A stretch of 64,000 nt of DNA, from contig JAFXVR010000026.1 of the NCBI GenBank assembly GCA_017534885.1, positions 62,001 through 126,000 of the forward strand, read 5' to 3'. The notes below the pieces were generated by a model, which was not told where the DNA came from, made no database searches, and saw only the letters and a list, made by a program, of their open reading frames with translations. The DNA comes from Clostridia bacterium (GTDB lineage Bacteria > Bacillota > Clostridia > Christensenellales > Aristaeellaceae). Within the stretch, counting starts at the first letter, position 1. Each line of letters starts with the position of its first letter. Below, one piece after another: positions 25,864 through 34,269 of the stretch. The position numbers were made by a program, and so were the translations under genes.

Positions 25864-27312
25864 GTGAATCAGCTTTTGATTGCCATCGGCAGTGTGCTGA
25901 TGGTGCTCAATATCGTCCGCTTTGTGCAGTTCTGGCGCCGATTGAGCCAGCGGGGCCAGTGGGAGAGGGAGTCCCTGTACTTCCACGTGCCCCTGGCGCT
26001 GCTGGTGGCTTTCCTGGCGGGATATGCCGCAGTGGCGCTCATTGGCGACCCGGGGCGGATTGTGGCGCTGATCCTGCTGGGCGGCAGCGTGTTTGTGTTC
26101 CTGATTGTGCTGCTGCTGGAGCGCACCGCCGATAAGATTCAGCACAACGAGGAGCTGCTGAGCCAGCTGCGGGTGGCGGAGGAGGCCAGCAAGGCCAAGA
26201 CCTGCTTCCTGTCCAACATGAGCCACGACATCCGTACCCCGCTGAACGCGGTCATCGGTTTTACCACCTTAGCCCGGCGGGATGGCAACACCCCCGAGGA
26301 AACCGCGGACTGCCTGGACAAGATTCAGCAGTCCGGCCAGATGCTGCTGGGCATCATCAACGACGTGCTGGACATGAGCCGCATCGAGAGCGGCAAGCTG
26401 GAGCTGGAATGCGTGCCGACCCAGCTCACCACCCTGCTGGACGGGCTGAGCAGCATGTTCTCCGCCCAGATGGCCGAGAAGCGCATCACCTACACCGTCA
26501 CCGGGGAGGACATCCCCCATCCCTGGGTCAGCTGTGACGCCAACCGCCTGAACCGGGTGCTGATGAACCTGGTGGGCAACGCCTGCAAGTTTACCCCCGA
26601 GGGCGGGACGGTCAGCGTCAGTCTGAGTGAAACAGGCACAGAAAATGGCAAGGGCATCTATGAATTCCGGGTGAAGGACAACGGCATCGGCATGAGCGAG
26701 GACTTCGCCGAGCGCCTCTTCGAGCCCTTTGAGCGGGAGAAGACCTCCACGGTCAGCGGCATCCAGGGCACAGGCCTGGGACTGTCCATCACCAAGGGGC
26801 TGGTGGACCGCATGGGCGGGGATATTCAGGTGGAAACCGCGCAGGGAAAGGGCACCTGCTTCACCATCACGCTGACCTTCCCGCTGACGGAGGCCGCGCC
26901 GGCTGTGCCTGAGAGCGCCGCCCAGACGGACTTCTACGGCAAGCGCCTGCTGCTGGCCGAGGACAACCCCATCAACCGGGAGATCGCCACCCTGATCCTG
27001 GAAGACCTGGGCTTTGTGCTGGACACCGCCGAAAATGGCCGGCAGGCGGTCGAGATGCTTCAGGCCGCTGAACCCGGGCATTACAGCGCGGTGCTGATGG
27101 ACATCCAGATGCCGGTCATGAACGGCTACGATGCCGCCCGCGCCATCCGCGCCCTGCCTGATCCGGCGCTGGCCGGGATCCCCGTCATTGCCATGACCGC
27201 CAATGCCTTCCAGGAGGACGTGCAGCAGGCGAAGAACGCCGGCATGAACGGCCACATCGCCAAGCCCCTGCAGGTGGAGACCATGGTGAAAACCCTGAGC
27301 CGTGTGCTGTAG
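25864..27312 (+). CDS. Membrane hybrid sensor histidine kinase
   Basis: This 482-residue protein has two N-terminal membrane helices with almost no external domain and a short coiled coil. It then shows a HisKA domain with His121 in NMSHDIRTPLNAVIGF, an HATPase domain (LVGNACKFTPEGG, KDNGIGM, GTGLGLSI), and a C-terminal receiver domain with Asp413 in AVLMDIQMPVMNG. The start is GTG 25864 behind AGGAGG; an earlier ATG frame would cover the promoter. With no output domain or nearby regulator, the phosphoryl group probably passes to an Hpt protein or a regulator encoded elsewhere. Confidence 0.88.
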   Translation: MNQLLIAIGSVLMVLNIVRFVQFWRRLSQRGQWERESLYFHVPLALLVAFLAGYAAVALIGDPGRIVALILLGGSVFVFLIVLLLERTADKIQHNEELLSQLRVAEEASKAKTCFLSNMSHDIRTPLNAVIGFTTLARRDGNTPEETADCLDKIQQSGQMLLGIINDVLDMSRIESGKLELECVPTQLTTLLDGLSSMFSAQMAEKRITYTVTGEDIPHPWVSCDANRLNRVLMNLVGNACKFTPEGGTVSVSLSETGTENGKGIYEFRVKDNGIGMSEDFAERLFEPFEREKTSTVSGIQGTGLGLSITKGLVDRMGGDIQVETAQGKGTCFTITLTFPLTEAAPAVPESAAQTDFYGKRLLLAEDNPINREIATLILEDLGFVLDTAENGRQAVEMLQAAEPGHYSAVLMDIQMPVMNGYDAARAIRALPDPALAGIPVIAMTANAFQEDVQQAKNAGMNGHIAKPLQVETMVKTLSRVL

Positions 27313-27333
27313 GCCAGCGGCTGAAGGCCGGAT

Positions 27334-27375
27334 AAAAAAGACAGAGGCAGCGCGCTTAGCACTGTCTCTGTTTTG
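27334..27375. terminator. Bidirectional intrinsic terminator
   Basis: AGACAG...CTGTCT (27340-27345 and 27362-27367), with overlapping ACAGAG/CTCTGT pairing, has an A run on the left and TTTT on the right. It lies between the kinase and the cotH fragment, which converge. Confidence 0.65.
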
Positions 27376-27396
27376 ATGAATGGTTTTTTGCTGCGA

Positions 27397-28368
27397 TCAG
27401 GCGCTCTGGCCGCGCAGCCGGGACACCAGCGCAATGGCCAGGAGCAGCACGCCAGCCCAGAGGGCCAGCTCTGTCCAGCTCATGCGGCTGCCCTGGGCTG
27501 AGACGTCGGGGTTGAAGCCGTCAGCGGGCCGGGAGAAACCGCTCTGCGGCGGGGAAGCGCTGTCAGACGAGTCGCTGCTCCCATTGCCAGTCGGGGTCGT
27601 GGTGGAGTAGTCAGGCGTCTGCTGGCTGCCTCCGTCTGAACCGGGCCGGGAGGGGAAGCCGCCGGAGAAATCCGGGAAGCCGTTCTGGGATGCGCCGCTG
27701 TCAGACGAAGCGCTGTCAGACGAGTCGCTGCTCCCATTGCCAGTCGGGGTCGTGGAGGAGAAGTCAGGCGTCTGCTGGCTGCCTCCGTCCGAACCGGGCC
27801 GGGAGGGGAAACCGCCGGAGAAACCGCCGCCGCTGCTGTCTGACCCGCCGCCGCGGTTCATGCTGCCCATGACGGTCAGGCTCAGTTCGCTGGCGTCCAC
27901 CAGGCTGGCGCTGTCGGTCTGCTGGCCGGAGGTGGTCGAGGGGATGGACCCGTCCAGCTGACCGCGGATGCTCTCGCCGCGCAGGCTGCAGAAGCGCTGC
28001 AGGGTTTCGACCGCGGCGTCAAACTCGTCCACTGTGTAGAAGCTGTTCTCGTCGGCCTCCACCTCGGGGCGGAGCAGGGCGGCCACCCGGGTGATTTCCT
28101 CCGCCAGCCAGCCGCTTTCGATGACTTCAGACACAAACTGATTCATCACCGTGTGGTAGGCTTCGAGGGAGGCTTCATCGCTGAAGATCCAGGAGATCAG
28201 CGGCCGGTCTGTGACGCTCCCGCCGCTCACGGGGGTGTCGATGGGGCTGTTGACGGTGGATGTGCCGTCTGTGCCGCCGCTGAAGCCGCCGAAGGCCAGG
28301 TTGTAATCCCAGGGGATGATGGCCAGCTGGCCTTTTTCCTCGTAGAGGTAGTAGTTGTGCGGCTGGGA
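27397..28368 (-). pseudogene. 5'-truncated CotH-like protein gene (C-terminal part)
   Basis: The minus-strand frame begins abruptly with HNYYLYEEKGQLAIIPWDYN, the late CotH kinase-fold motif, directly after an in-frame TGA at 28369-28371. All upstream CotH sequence, including any signal peptide and the start, is missing. The rest keeps the CotH C-terminal region, a Ser/Gly-rich low-complexity tail with two copies of a unit of about 40 residues (GGFPSRPGSDGGSQQTPD core), and a C-terminal membrane helix. A GTG at 28228-28230 could start a shorter product but has no good site. The break lies just upstream of the divergent glycosyltransferase promoter, suggesting a deletion. Confidence 0.78.
27551..27810 (-). 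repeat. Internal direct repeat in the cotH-fragment tail
   Basis: Two near-identical DNA units encode the repeated GGFPSRPGSDGGSQQTPD and TTPTGNGSSDSSDSAS segments. Such repeats are prone to copy-number change and may be mis-assembled in short-read data. Confidence 0.7.
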
Positions 28369-28392
28369 TCATCTCATTCCTTGCGGCCCGTC

Positions 28393-28421
28393 TTTACCAT
28401 TTCCTTCAAATGTGATACAAT
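28393..28421 (+). promoter_or_regulatory. Sigma-A-type promoter of the glycosyltransferase-to-smc gene run
   Basis: TTTACC (28393-28398) and TACAAT (28416-28421) are separated by 17 bases, 24 bases before the glycosyltransferase start. No other good promoter was seen before smc. Confidence 0.75.
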
Positions 28422-28444
28422 GGTTTTTGATGGAGGGATCAAGT

Positions 28445-29602
28445 ATGTTGATCGGACAGTTCTGCGATACCTATCCCCCGACGGTGGACGGCGTGGGGCG
28501 GGTCACCCAGAGTTACTGCGAAACCCTGGCTTCCATGGGGCACACCGCTTATTATGTAGGCCCCAGCTCGCCCTACGCGAAGGACGCGGGCGGCGTGCCG
28601 GTCATCCTCTCGGCCAGTCTGCCGGTGCCGGGGGAGCTTTTCCGCATGGGGCTGCCCAAGCTGGACTGGAAGTACCGCGCAAAGGTGGACAGCGTGCCCT
28701 TTGACCTGGTGCACGCCCACGACCCCTTTATCGCGGGCGGCGAGGCCCTGCGCATCGCCCGGAAGCGCGGCATTCCGCTGGTGAGCACCTTTCACTCCAA
28801 GTATCAGGACGACTTCAGGGCCAAGACCCATTCCGAAGCCCTGGCGAAACTGGGCGTGAAGATCATCCTGGATTTCTACAACAAGTGCGACAGCGTGTGG
28901 ACGGTCAACCACGCCACGGCGGAAGTGCTGAAGGGCTACGGGTACAAGCGCGACATCCTGGTGATGGAAAACGGCACCAACGCGGAGGAGCCCTCCGGGG
29001 ACGCCCGGAAGCGGCTGAGCGGGATGGCAGCCCTGAAGGAAGGCCTGCCGACCTTGCTCTTTGTGGGGCAGCACAATTACAAGAAGAACCTGCACGGCGT
29101 GCTGGGGGCCTGCGCCATCCTCAAGCGGGAGGGTCAGCCCTTCCAGATGCTGACCGCGGGCGACGGACCGGACTTCAAGGACATTCAGGACGAGGCGCGG
29201 GATCTCGGTTTGGGCGAAGACTGCCGCTTCCTGGGCTTTGTGAACGACAGGGATCTGCTCATGGCCATCTATGAGCGGGCAGATCTGCTGGTCTTCCCCT
29301 CCCTGTACGACAACGCGCCCATGGTGCTGCGGGAGGCTGCCGCCACGGGCACGCCCGGCCTGGTGGTGAAGGGAAGCTGTTCTGCCGAGGGCGTGACGGA
29401 TGGGGTGAACGGCTTTGTCAGCCCAGACGAGTCCGCCGAGGCCATCGCCGCCACCATCCTGCGGGCGCTGCCCGGCTGCCGCGCTGTGGGCGAGGCCGCC
29501 CGCGCCACCATCCCCGTGCCCTGGGACAGGATCATGAAGCAGGTGACGGCGGAATACGAGCGGCTGATCGCGGAAAAGAAGCGCAAGGGAGCCAACGCAT
29601 GA
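28445..29602 (+). CDS. GT4-family glycosyltransferase
   Basis: This 385-residue protein has the GT-B fold of retaining glycosyltransferases. The N-terminal half shows DTYPPTVDGVGRV and HAHDPFIAGG; the donor-binding half shows LLFVGQHNYKKNL, AGDGPD and the EX7E-like segment FPSLYDNAPMVLREAAATG. Relatives add glucose, mannose or GlcNAc to lipids such as diacylglycerol. ATG 28445 follows GGAGGGATC. It overlaps hflX by four bases (ATGA). A glycolipid role is inference. Confidence 0.87.
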   Translation: MLIGQFCDTYPPTVDGVGRVTQSYCETLASMGHTAYYVGPSSPYAKDAGGVPVILSASLPVPGELFRMGLPKLDWKYRAKVDSVPFDLVHAHDPFIAGGEALRIARKRGIPLVSTFHSKYQDDFRAKTHSEALAKLGVKIILDFYNKCDSVWTVNHATAEVLKGYGYKRDILVMENGTNAEEPSGDARKRLSGMAALKEGLPTLLFVGQHNYKKNLHGVLGACAILKREGQPFQMLTAGDGPDFKDIQDEARDLGLGEDCRFLGFVNDRDLLMAIYERADLLVFPSLYDNAPMVLREAAATGTPGLVVKGSCSAEGVTDGVNGFVSPDESAEAIAATILRALPGCRAVGEAARATIPVPWDRIMKQVTAEYERLIAEKKRKGANA

Positions 29603-31371
29603 AGACAGATGTGCACGGAAATCTGGAAGGCCTGCGGGACGCGGTGATCGCCGCGCTCCAGGCGCTGTATGACTATGAGGCGGAATCCTTCCTGCCCCGG
29701 GAGCTGATGCAGACGCTCTCCGCCCTCAGCGGGAAAATCAACCGGGAGATCGCGGTGTACCTGACCCGGGACGGCGAGGTGGCCGACGTAGCCGTGGGCA
29801 CCGACCGGGAGGTGGAGCTGCGCGACCTCCGGCTGAGACGCTCCACCCGGCGGCTGAGCTGTGTGCGCTGTGTGCACACCCACCCGGACGGCGACGGCCG
29901 CCTGAGCGATGTAGACATCTCCGCCCTGAAGAGCTACCGCTACGACGCGATGATCGCCGTGGGCTGCAGGGACGGGGAGCCGACCTGGGTGCAGGCCGCC
30001 TTCCTGCAGGGGGAGGATGAGCCGCTGGTCACCGAGCCGGCGCGTTGGTACCGCCTGCCCGAGGACGCCTGGGAGCGCCAGGTGGAGGAAGCGGACGCGG
30101 CGATGGACGCCATGGCCCGGGCGGAGGAGGCGGTTCGCCCCCAGCGCGAGCGGGTGGTGCTGATGGGCATCGAGAGCGAGGAGTCCCTGGATGAGCTGGC
30201 GCGCCTGGCGGAGACCGCCGGAGCCGAGGTCGTGGGGCGCTTCCTGCAGAAAAAGGACAGGCCGGACAGCGCGCTGTTCATCGGCCGGGGCCGGGCGGAA
30301 GAGCTGGCCTTAGACTGCCAGGCGCTGAACGCGGACACCTGCGTCTTTGACGACGAGCTCAGCGGCATTCAGGCGCGCAACCTGGAGGATCTGCTGCGGG
30401 TAAAGGTGGTTGACCGCACCACCCTGATCCTGGATATCTTCGCCCAGCGGGCCGTGTCCGCCGAGGGCAAGACCCAGGTGGAGCTGGCGCAGCTCAAGTA
30501 CCGCGCGGCGCGGCTCATCGGCCTGCGGGCGAGCCTGTCCCGGCTGGCAGGCGGCATCGGCACCCGGGGCCCGGGCGAGAGCAAGCTGGAAATCGACCGC
30601 CGGCGCATCCGCTCCCGGGTGACCGAGCTGGAGCGCCGCCTGCAGGAGCTGGAAAAGCAGCGGGGCATCCGGCGCAAGAGCCGCGAGCGCAACGAAATCC
30701 CCGTGGTGGCGCTGGTGGGCTACACCAACGCGGGCAAGTCCTCCCTGCTGAACACCCTGACCGGCGCGGACGTGTACGTGCAGGATCAGCTTTTCGCCAC
30801 GCTGGACACCGTGGGCCGCCGCATGGAGACGCCGGAGCACACGGTCTACCTGCTGGAGGACACGGTGGGCTTCATCCGCAAACTGCCCCACACCCTCATC
30901 AGCGCCTTCCGCTCCACCTTAGAGGAGGCCGCCGGGGCCGATGTGCTGGTGCTGGTCTCCGACGGCGCGGCCTCGGACCGGGTGCGCCAGCACGACACGG
31001 TGGAGCAGGTGCTGTCCGAGCTGGGCGCGGTGGATCAGCCCCGCATTGAAGTCCTCAACAAGTGTGATCTGGAGGGCGTGCTGCCCTTCCTGCCGGGGAT
31101 GCTGGCGGTGTCCGCCAAAACCGGCGAGGGTCTCGAAAGCCTCAAAAACGCCATCGCCGGGCAGCTGCAGTCCCGGCAGACCACCGCAGTTTTCTTCCTC
31201 CCGTACAGCCGCTATGGCGACTGTCAGCTGGTTCGCCGGGCAGGCCGCGTGCTGCGGGAGGAAAATACCGACGAGGGCACCCTGCTGACCGTGAGCCTGC
31301 CCCGGGAGGAGCTGGATCATCTGAGCCGGGCGCTGGGCCCGGACGCAATTCGAGGCACCTCCGGCGGCTGA
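29599..31371 (+). CDS. hflX: HflX GTPase with JAMM-like N-terminal domain
   Basis: HflX is a ribosome-associated GTPase that splits stalled or stressed 70S ribosomes. The core from about residue 190 shows the HflX N-domain (FIGRGRAEEL), the LSRLAGGIGTRGPGESKLE loop, the coiled coil, and the G domain with G1 GYTNAGKSS (374-382), DTVGF, NKCD and SAKTGEG. The first 185 residues form an extra domain with HTHPDGDGRLSDVD (His93, His95, Ser103, Asp106), the spacing of a JAMM/MPN metalloprotease motif. Similar extensions occur in clostridial HflX. The ATG overlaps the upstream stop. Confidence 0.93.
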   Translation: MKTDVHGNLEGLRDAVIAALQALYDYEAESFLPRELMQTLSALSGKINREIAVYLTRDGEVADVAVGTDREVELRDLRLRRSTRRLSCVRCVHTHPDGDGRLSDVDISALKSYRYDAMIAVGCRDGEPTWVQAAFLQGEDEPLVTEPARWYRLPEDAWERQVEEADAAMDAMARAEEAVRPQRERVVLMGIESEESLDELARLAETAGAEVVGRFLQKKDRPDSALFIGRGRAEELALDCQALNADTCVFDDELSGIQARNLEDLLRVKVVDRTTLILDIFAQRAVSAEGKTQVELAQLKYRAARLIGLRASLSRLAGGIGTRGPGESKLEIDRRRIRSRVTELERRLQELEKQRGIRRKSRERNEIPVVALVGYTNAGKSSLLNTLTGADVYVQDQLFATLDTVGRRMETPEHTVYLLEDTVGFIRKLPHTLISAFRSTLEEAAGADVLVLVSDGAASDRVRQHDTVEQVLSELGAVDQPRIEVLNKCDLEGVLPFLPGMLAVSAKTGEGLESLKNAIAGQLQSRQTTAVFFLPYSRYGDCQLVRRAGRVLREENTDEGTLLTVSLPREELDHLSRALGPDAIRGTSGG

Positions 31372-31406
31372 AACGCAGCCCAATGATATCAACAAAGGAT
31401 GAGCGC

Positions 31407-32930
31407 ATGAGCATATTCACTTACGATGAGAAGGACGCGCTGTTTGACGTGACAGCGGTGGAAAACGCTTTCATCCTGCAGTACATGCCCGGAGCCCGGG
31501 GCGACCATGTGAAGGTCTACCTCTACGGGCTGATGATGTGCCGTCATCCGCAGGAGGACATGGGTCTGCCCATGCTGGCCCAGGAGCTGAACATGACCGA
31601 GGAGGAGGTCCTGGCCGCCTTCCGGCACTGGGAATTCTGCGGGCTGGTGCACCGCATCAGCGACAATCCGCCATCCTTCCGCTATGTCAGCGCCACGGCG
31701 CGGATGCTGCACAGCGAGGGCGTGGGCGCCAACACGGACTTCACCCGCTTCGAGGAGGCCCTGCACGAGGTCTTCCACGGCAGCCGCGCCCTGCACACCA
31801 GGGAGGTCAACACCGCCTGGGAGTGGGTCACCGACCTGGGCCTGCCCGAGACCGTGGTGCTGATGCTGCTCAACTATATGCGGGACACCCGGGGCGCAGG
31901 CTTCACCTTCACCGCGGCGGAAAAGATCGCCGCTGAGATGAAGGAGCAGGGCATCGACACCGTGGAAAAGGCCGAGGGCTACCTGGGCGCCAACCGTCAG
32001 ATTTACAGGGACTGCCGGGCCGTGCTCAAAGAGCTGGGCAAGCGCCGCCAGCCGTCGGAACCCGAGCTGCGGCAGTACAGGCAGTGGCGGGAGGAGGACG
32101 GCTTCACCCATGAGGTGATCCTCGCCGCCTGCGAGGAGACCAAGAAGGGCGAGCCCAACTTCGCCTACCTGAACGGTATCCTCCAGGGCATGAAGAGCCG
32201 CGGCCTGAAGGCGGGGGCCACCGCCAAAGAGGCGGATGAGCATCGCCGGAAGGAGGCCGAAGCCCGGGAGCCGCTGGCCCGGCTGCTCCGCGCCATGAAC
32301 ATCCAGGGCGTGACGGTCAACGACAGCACCCTGCGCATTTACGAGCGGCTGCGCGCCCTGTACCCGGACGATGAGATCATCCTGCTGGCCGGCCAGGAGT
32401 GCGCCCGCAGCGGCGGCCGGCTGGACGACGTGATGACCATGCTGGAGAGCTGGCGGGCCAGGGGGCTGGCCAGCCGGGAGGATGTGCAGCGCTATGTGGC
32501 GGACTTCAACCGCCAGACCGAATTCCTGCGCAGCCTGCACGCCGACTGGGGCGACAAGGGCCGGGTGACCAGGGGCGACCGGGAGCTGCTGGCCCAGTGG
32601 CGGGAGTGGGGCTTCTCCGATGAGATGATCCGCTACTGCGCCGCCTTCCGGGACAACGCCGAGCGCCCCATGGCCTACCTGAACAAGGTGCTCAGCGCCT
32701 TTCGGGATCAGGGCATCATGGACGTGGACGCGGCGGCCCGCGACCGGGCGGCGCACCGGGCGGAGAAACCCGGGAAACCGGCCGGGCAGGACAGGCAGCT
32801 TTTGCCCGCCCAGCAGTATCATCAGCGCAGCTATGACGACCGGGACGATGCGGAAATGCCGGATTGGCTGAAGAAGCGCTTGGAGGATGCGAGAAATGCG
32901 AAGCGAGATCATCCAGGAACTGGAGAATGA
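31407..32930 (+). CDS. DnaD-domain primosome protein
   Basis: This 507-residue protein has an N-terminal winged-helix region (residues 1-100, LAQELNMTEEEVLAAFRHWE) and two DnaB/DnaD-type helical modules. The first is around 135-260 (YRQWREEDGFTHEVILAAC, FAYLNGIL) and the second around 380-450 (LAQWREWGFSDEMIRYCAAF, MAYLNKVLSAF). Such proteins help load the replicative helicase in Firmicutes. A duplicated DnaD C-terminal module fits the length. It starts 36 bases after hflX and overlaps the DnaI-like gene by 35 bases, so replication initiation is the likely role. Confidence 0.88.
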   Translation: MSIFTYDEKDALFDVTAVENAFILQYMPGARGDHVKVYLYGLMMCRHPQEDMGLPMLAQELNMTEEEVLAAFRHWEFCGLVHRISDNPPSFRYVSATARMLHSEGVGANTDFTRFEEALHEVFHGSRALHTREVNTAWEWVTDLGLPETVVLMLLNYMRDTRGAGFTFTAAEKIAAEMKEQGIDTVEKAEGYLGANRQIYRDCRAVLKELGKRRQPSEPELRQYRQWREEDGFTHEVILAACEETKKGEPNFAYLNGILQGMKSRGLKAGATAKEADEHRRKEAEAREPLARLLRAMNIQGVTVNDSTLRIYERLRALYPDDEIILLAGQECARSGGRLDDVMTMLESWRARGLASREDVQRYVADFNRQTEFLRSLHADWGDKGRVTRGDRELLAQWREWGFSDEMIRYCAAFRDNAERPMAYLNKVLSAFRDQGIMDVDAAARDRAAHRAEKPGKPAGQDRQLLPAQQYHQRSYDDRDDAEMPDWLKKRLEDARNAKRDHPGTGE

Positions 32931-33873
32931 GTATGCCCGGCGCCGCGCCGCCAACGACCGGGAGGCGGATCGCCGCCAGGAGGAGGCCGAGGAGCGTGTG
33001 CCCGGCCTCAGGGAAGCCCTGCTGGAGCGCCAGGGGCTGATCTCCCATGCGCTGCGCGGCATCCTGAGCCAGACGGATGTGGACGGCCTGCCCGAGCGGA
33101 TGCGCGCCGCCAACGACCGCGTCACCCGCCTGCTGACAGCAAACGGCTATCCGGCGGACTACCTGGATCCCATCTACACCTGCCCCCTGTGCAAAGACAC
33201 GGGCTATACCGGCGAACCCCTGCAGGAGATGTGCGCCTGCATGCGCGGGGAGTTCTACCGCCGGCTGGACAGGGCGGTGGGGCTGAACGAGAGCCGGGAG
33301 CAGAGCTTTGAGACCTGGAATGAACAGCTGCTGCCCGAAACGGAAGTGCCGGGATGGCACACCACCCAGCGGGAGCTGGCCAATACCCTGAGGGACGAAT
33401 GCCGGGAGTGGGCCGAGAAATGGCCGGACACCCCGGTCAGCACCCTGCTGCTCACAGGTCAGAGCGGCCTGGGCAAGACCTTCCTGATGCACGCAATGGC
33501 CAAGGTGCTGCTCCGGCGCGGCCAGAGCGTGCTGCTCGTCAGCGCGTACACCGCGATCGAGGCGGCCCGCAAGGCCTACTTCGGCCAGGGCGAAGACGGG
33601 ATGTTCCAGACGATGATGGACGTCGGCGTCCTCATGTTAGACGATCTGGGAGCAGAGCCGCTGATCCGCAATGTGACCATCGAGCAGCTGAACAACCTGA
33701 TCTCTGAACGGCAGCGCAAGGGGCTGGCCACCGTGATTTCCACCAACCTGAACGAGAAGGAACTGAAGGAAAGATACACGGAGCGCGCGTCCTCCCGCCT
33801 GACGGACATGGGCTGTGCCCGCGTCCTGCGGTTCATGGGCGCAGACCTCCGGCGTGTCAGGGAGGGCGCATGA
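32896..33873 (+). CDS. DnaI/DnaC-like helicase-loader AAA+ ATPase
   Basis: This 325-residue protein has an N-terminal helical region, a small Cys cluster (Cys96, Cys99, Cys113, Cys115) that probably binds zinc, and an AAA+ domain with Walker A GQSGLGKT (188-195) and Walker B VLMLDDLG. These are the features of DnaI-type loaders of the replicative helicase. The start at ATG 32896 is preferred to ATG 32887 because GGAGG at 32882-32886 directly abuts the latter. The gene overlaps the DnaD gene upstream and the ArsC-like gene downstream. Confidence 0.9.
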   Translation: MRSEIIQELENEYARRRAANDREADRRQEEAEERVPGLREALLERQGLISHALRGILSQTDVDGLPERMRAANDRVTRLLTANGYPADYLDPIYTCPLCKDTGYTGEPLQEMCACMRGEFYRRLDRAVGLNESREQSFETWNEQLLPETEVPGWHTTQRELANTLRDECREWAEKWPDTPVSTLLLTGQSGLGKTFLMHAMAKVLLRRGQSVLLVSAYTAIEAARKAYFGQGEDGMFQTMMDVGVLMLDDLGAEPLIRNVTIEQLNNLISERQRKGLATVISTNLNEKELKERYTERASSRLTDMGCARVLRFMGADLRRVREGA

Positions 33874-34217
33874 TTCAGCTCTATGTCAGCAAAAAGAACT
33901 TCGACACCCAGAAGGCCGAGCGTTTCTTCAAGGAGCGGCGGGTGCAGGTGCAGATGATGGATCTCAAAAAGCACCGACTGGGGGAGCGGGAGCTGCAGAC
34001 CCTCGCGGCGGCCTGCGGCGGACTCAGCGCGCTGATCGACCGGGAGGACAAGCGCGTGAAGGAGCATCCCGCCTGCTATTATGACCGGGACAGCCTGCTG
34101 CTCCCCGCCGTGCTGGAAGCGCCATGGCTGCTGAAATCGCCCATTGTCCGCAATGGCCGGGAGGCCGCGGTGGGCGTGCAGCCGGAGACCTGGGCCCGGT
34201 GGGCGGAAGGCAAGTGA
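33870..34217 (+). CDS. ArsC/Spx-fold protein lacking the catalytic cysteine
   Basis: This 115-residue protein matches the arsenate reductase-like thioredoxin fold: an N-terminal strand, QKAERFFKERRVQVQMMDL, and a late LLKSPIVRNGREAAVG. The position that carries Cys in ArsC and Spx reads VSKKNFDTQKAE, so no redox cysteine remains there. This argues against arsenate reduction; a binding or regulatory role is more likely. It is coupled to the DnaI-like gene by an ATGA overlap and lies 52 bases before smc. Clostridia often carry such cysteine-free relatives. Confidence 0.8.
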   Translation: MIQLYVSKKNFDTQKAERFFKERRVQVQMMDLKKHRLGERELQTLAAACGGLSALIDREDKRVKEHPACYYDRDSLLLPAVLEAPWLLKSPIVRNGREAAVGVQPETWARWAEGK

Positions 34218-34269
34218 ACGTCAACAGGAAATGGAGAAGGGGAGGGCAAAAGCACCCTCCTGTGACAAG

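Noticed and set aside
31389..33125. Minus-strand open frame of 578 codons opposite the DnaD gene
   Set aside because: It has no recognisable motif and covers two overlapping, well-supported plus-strand genes.
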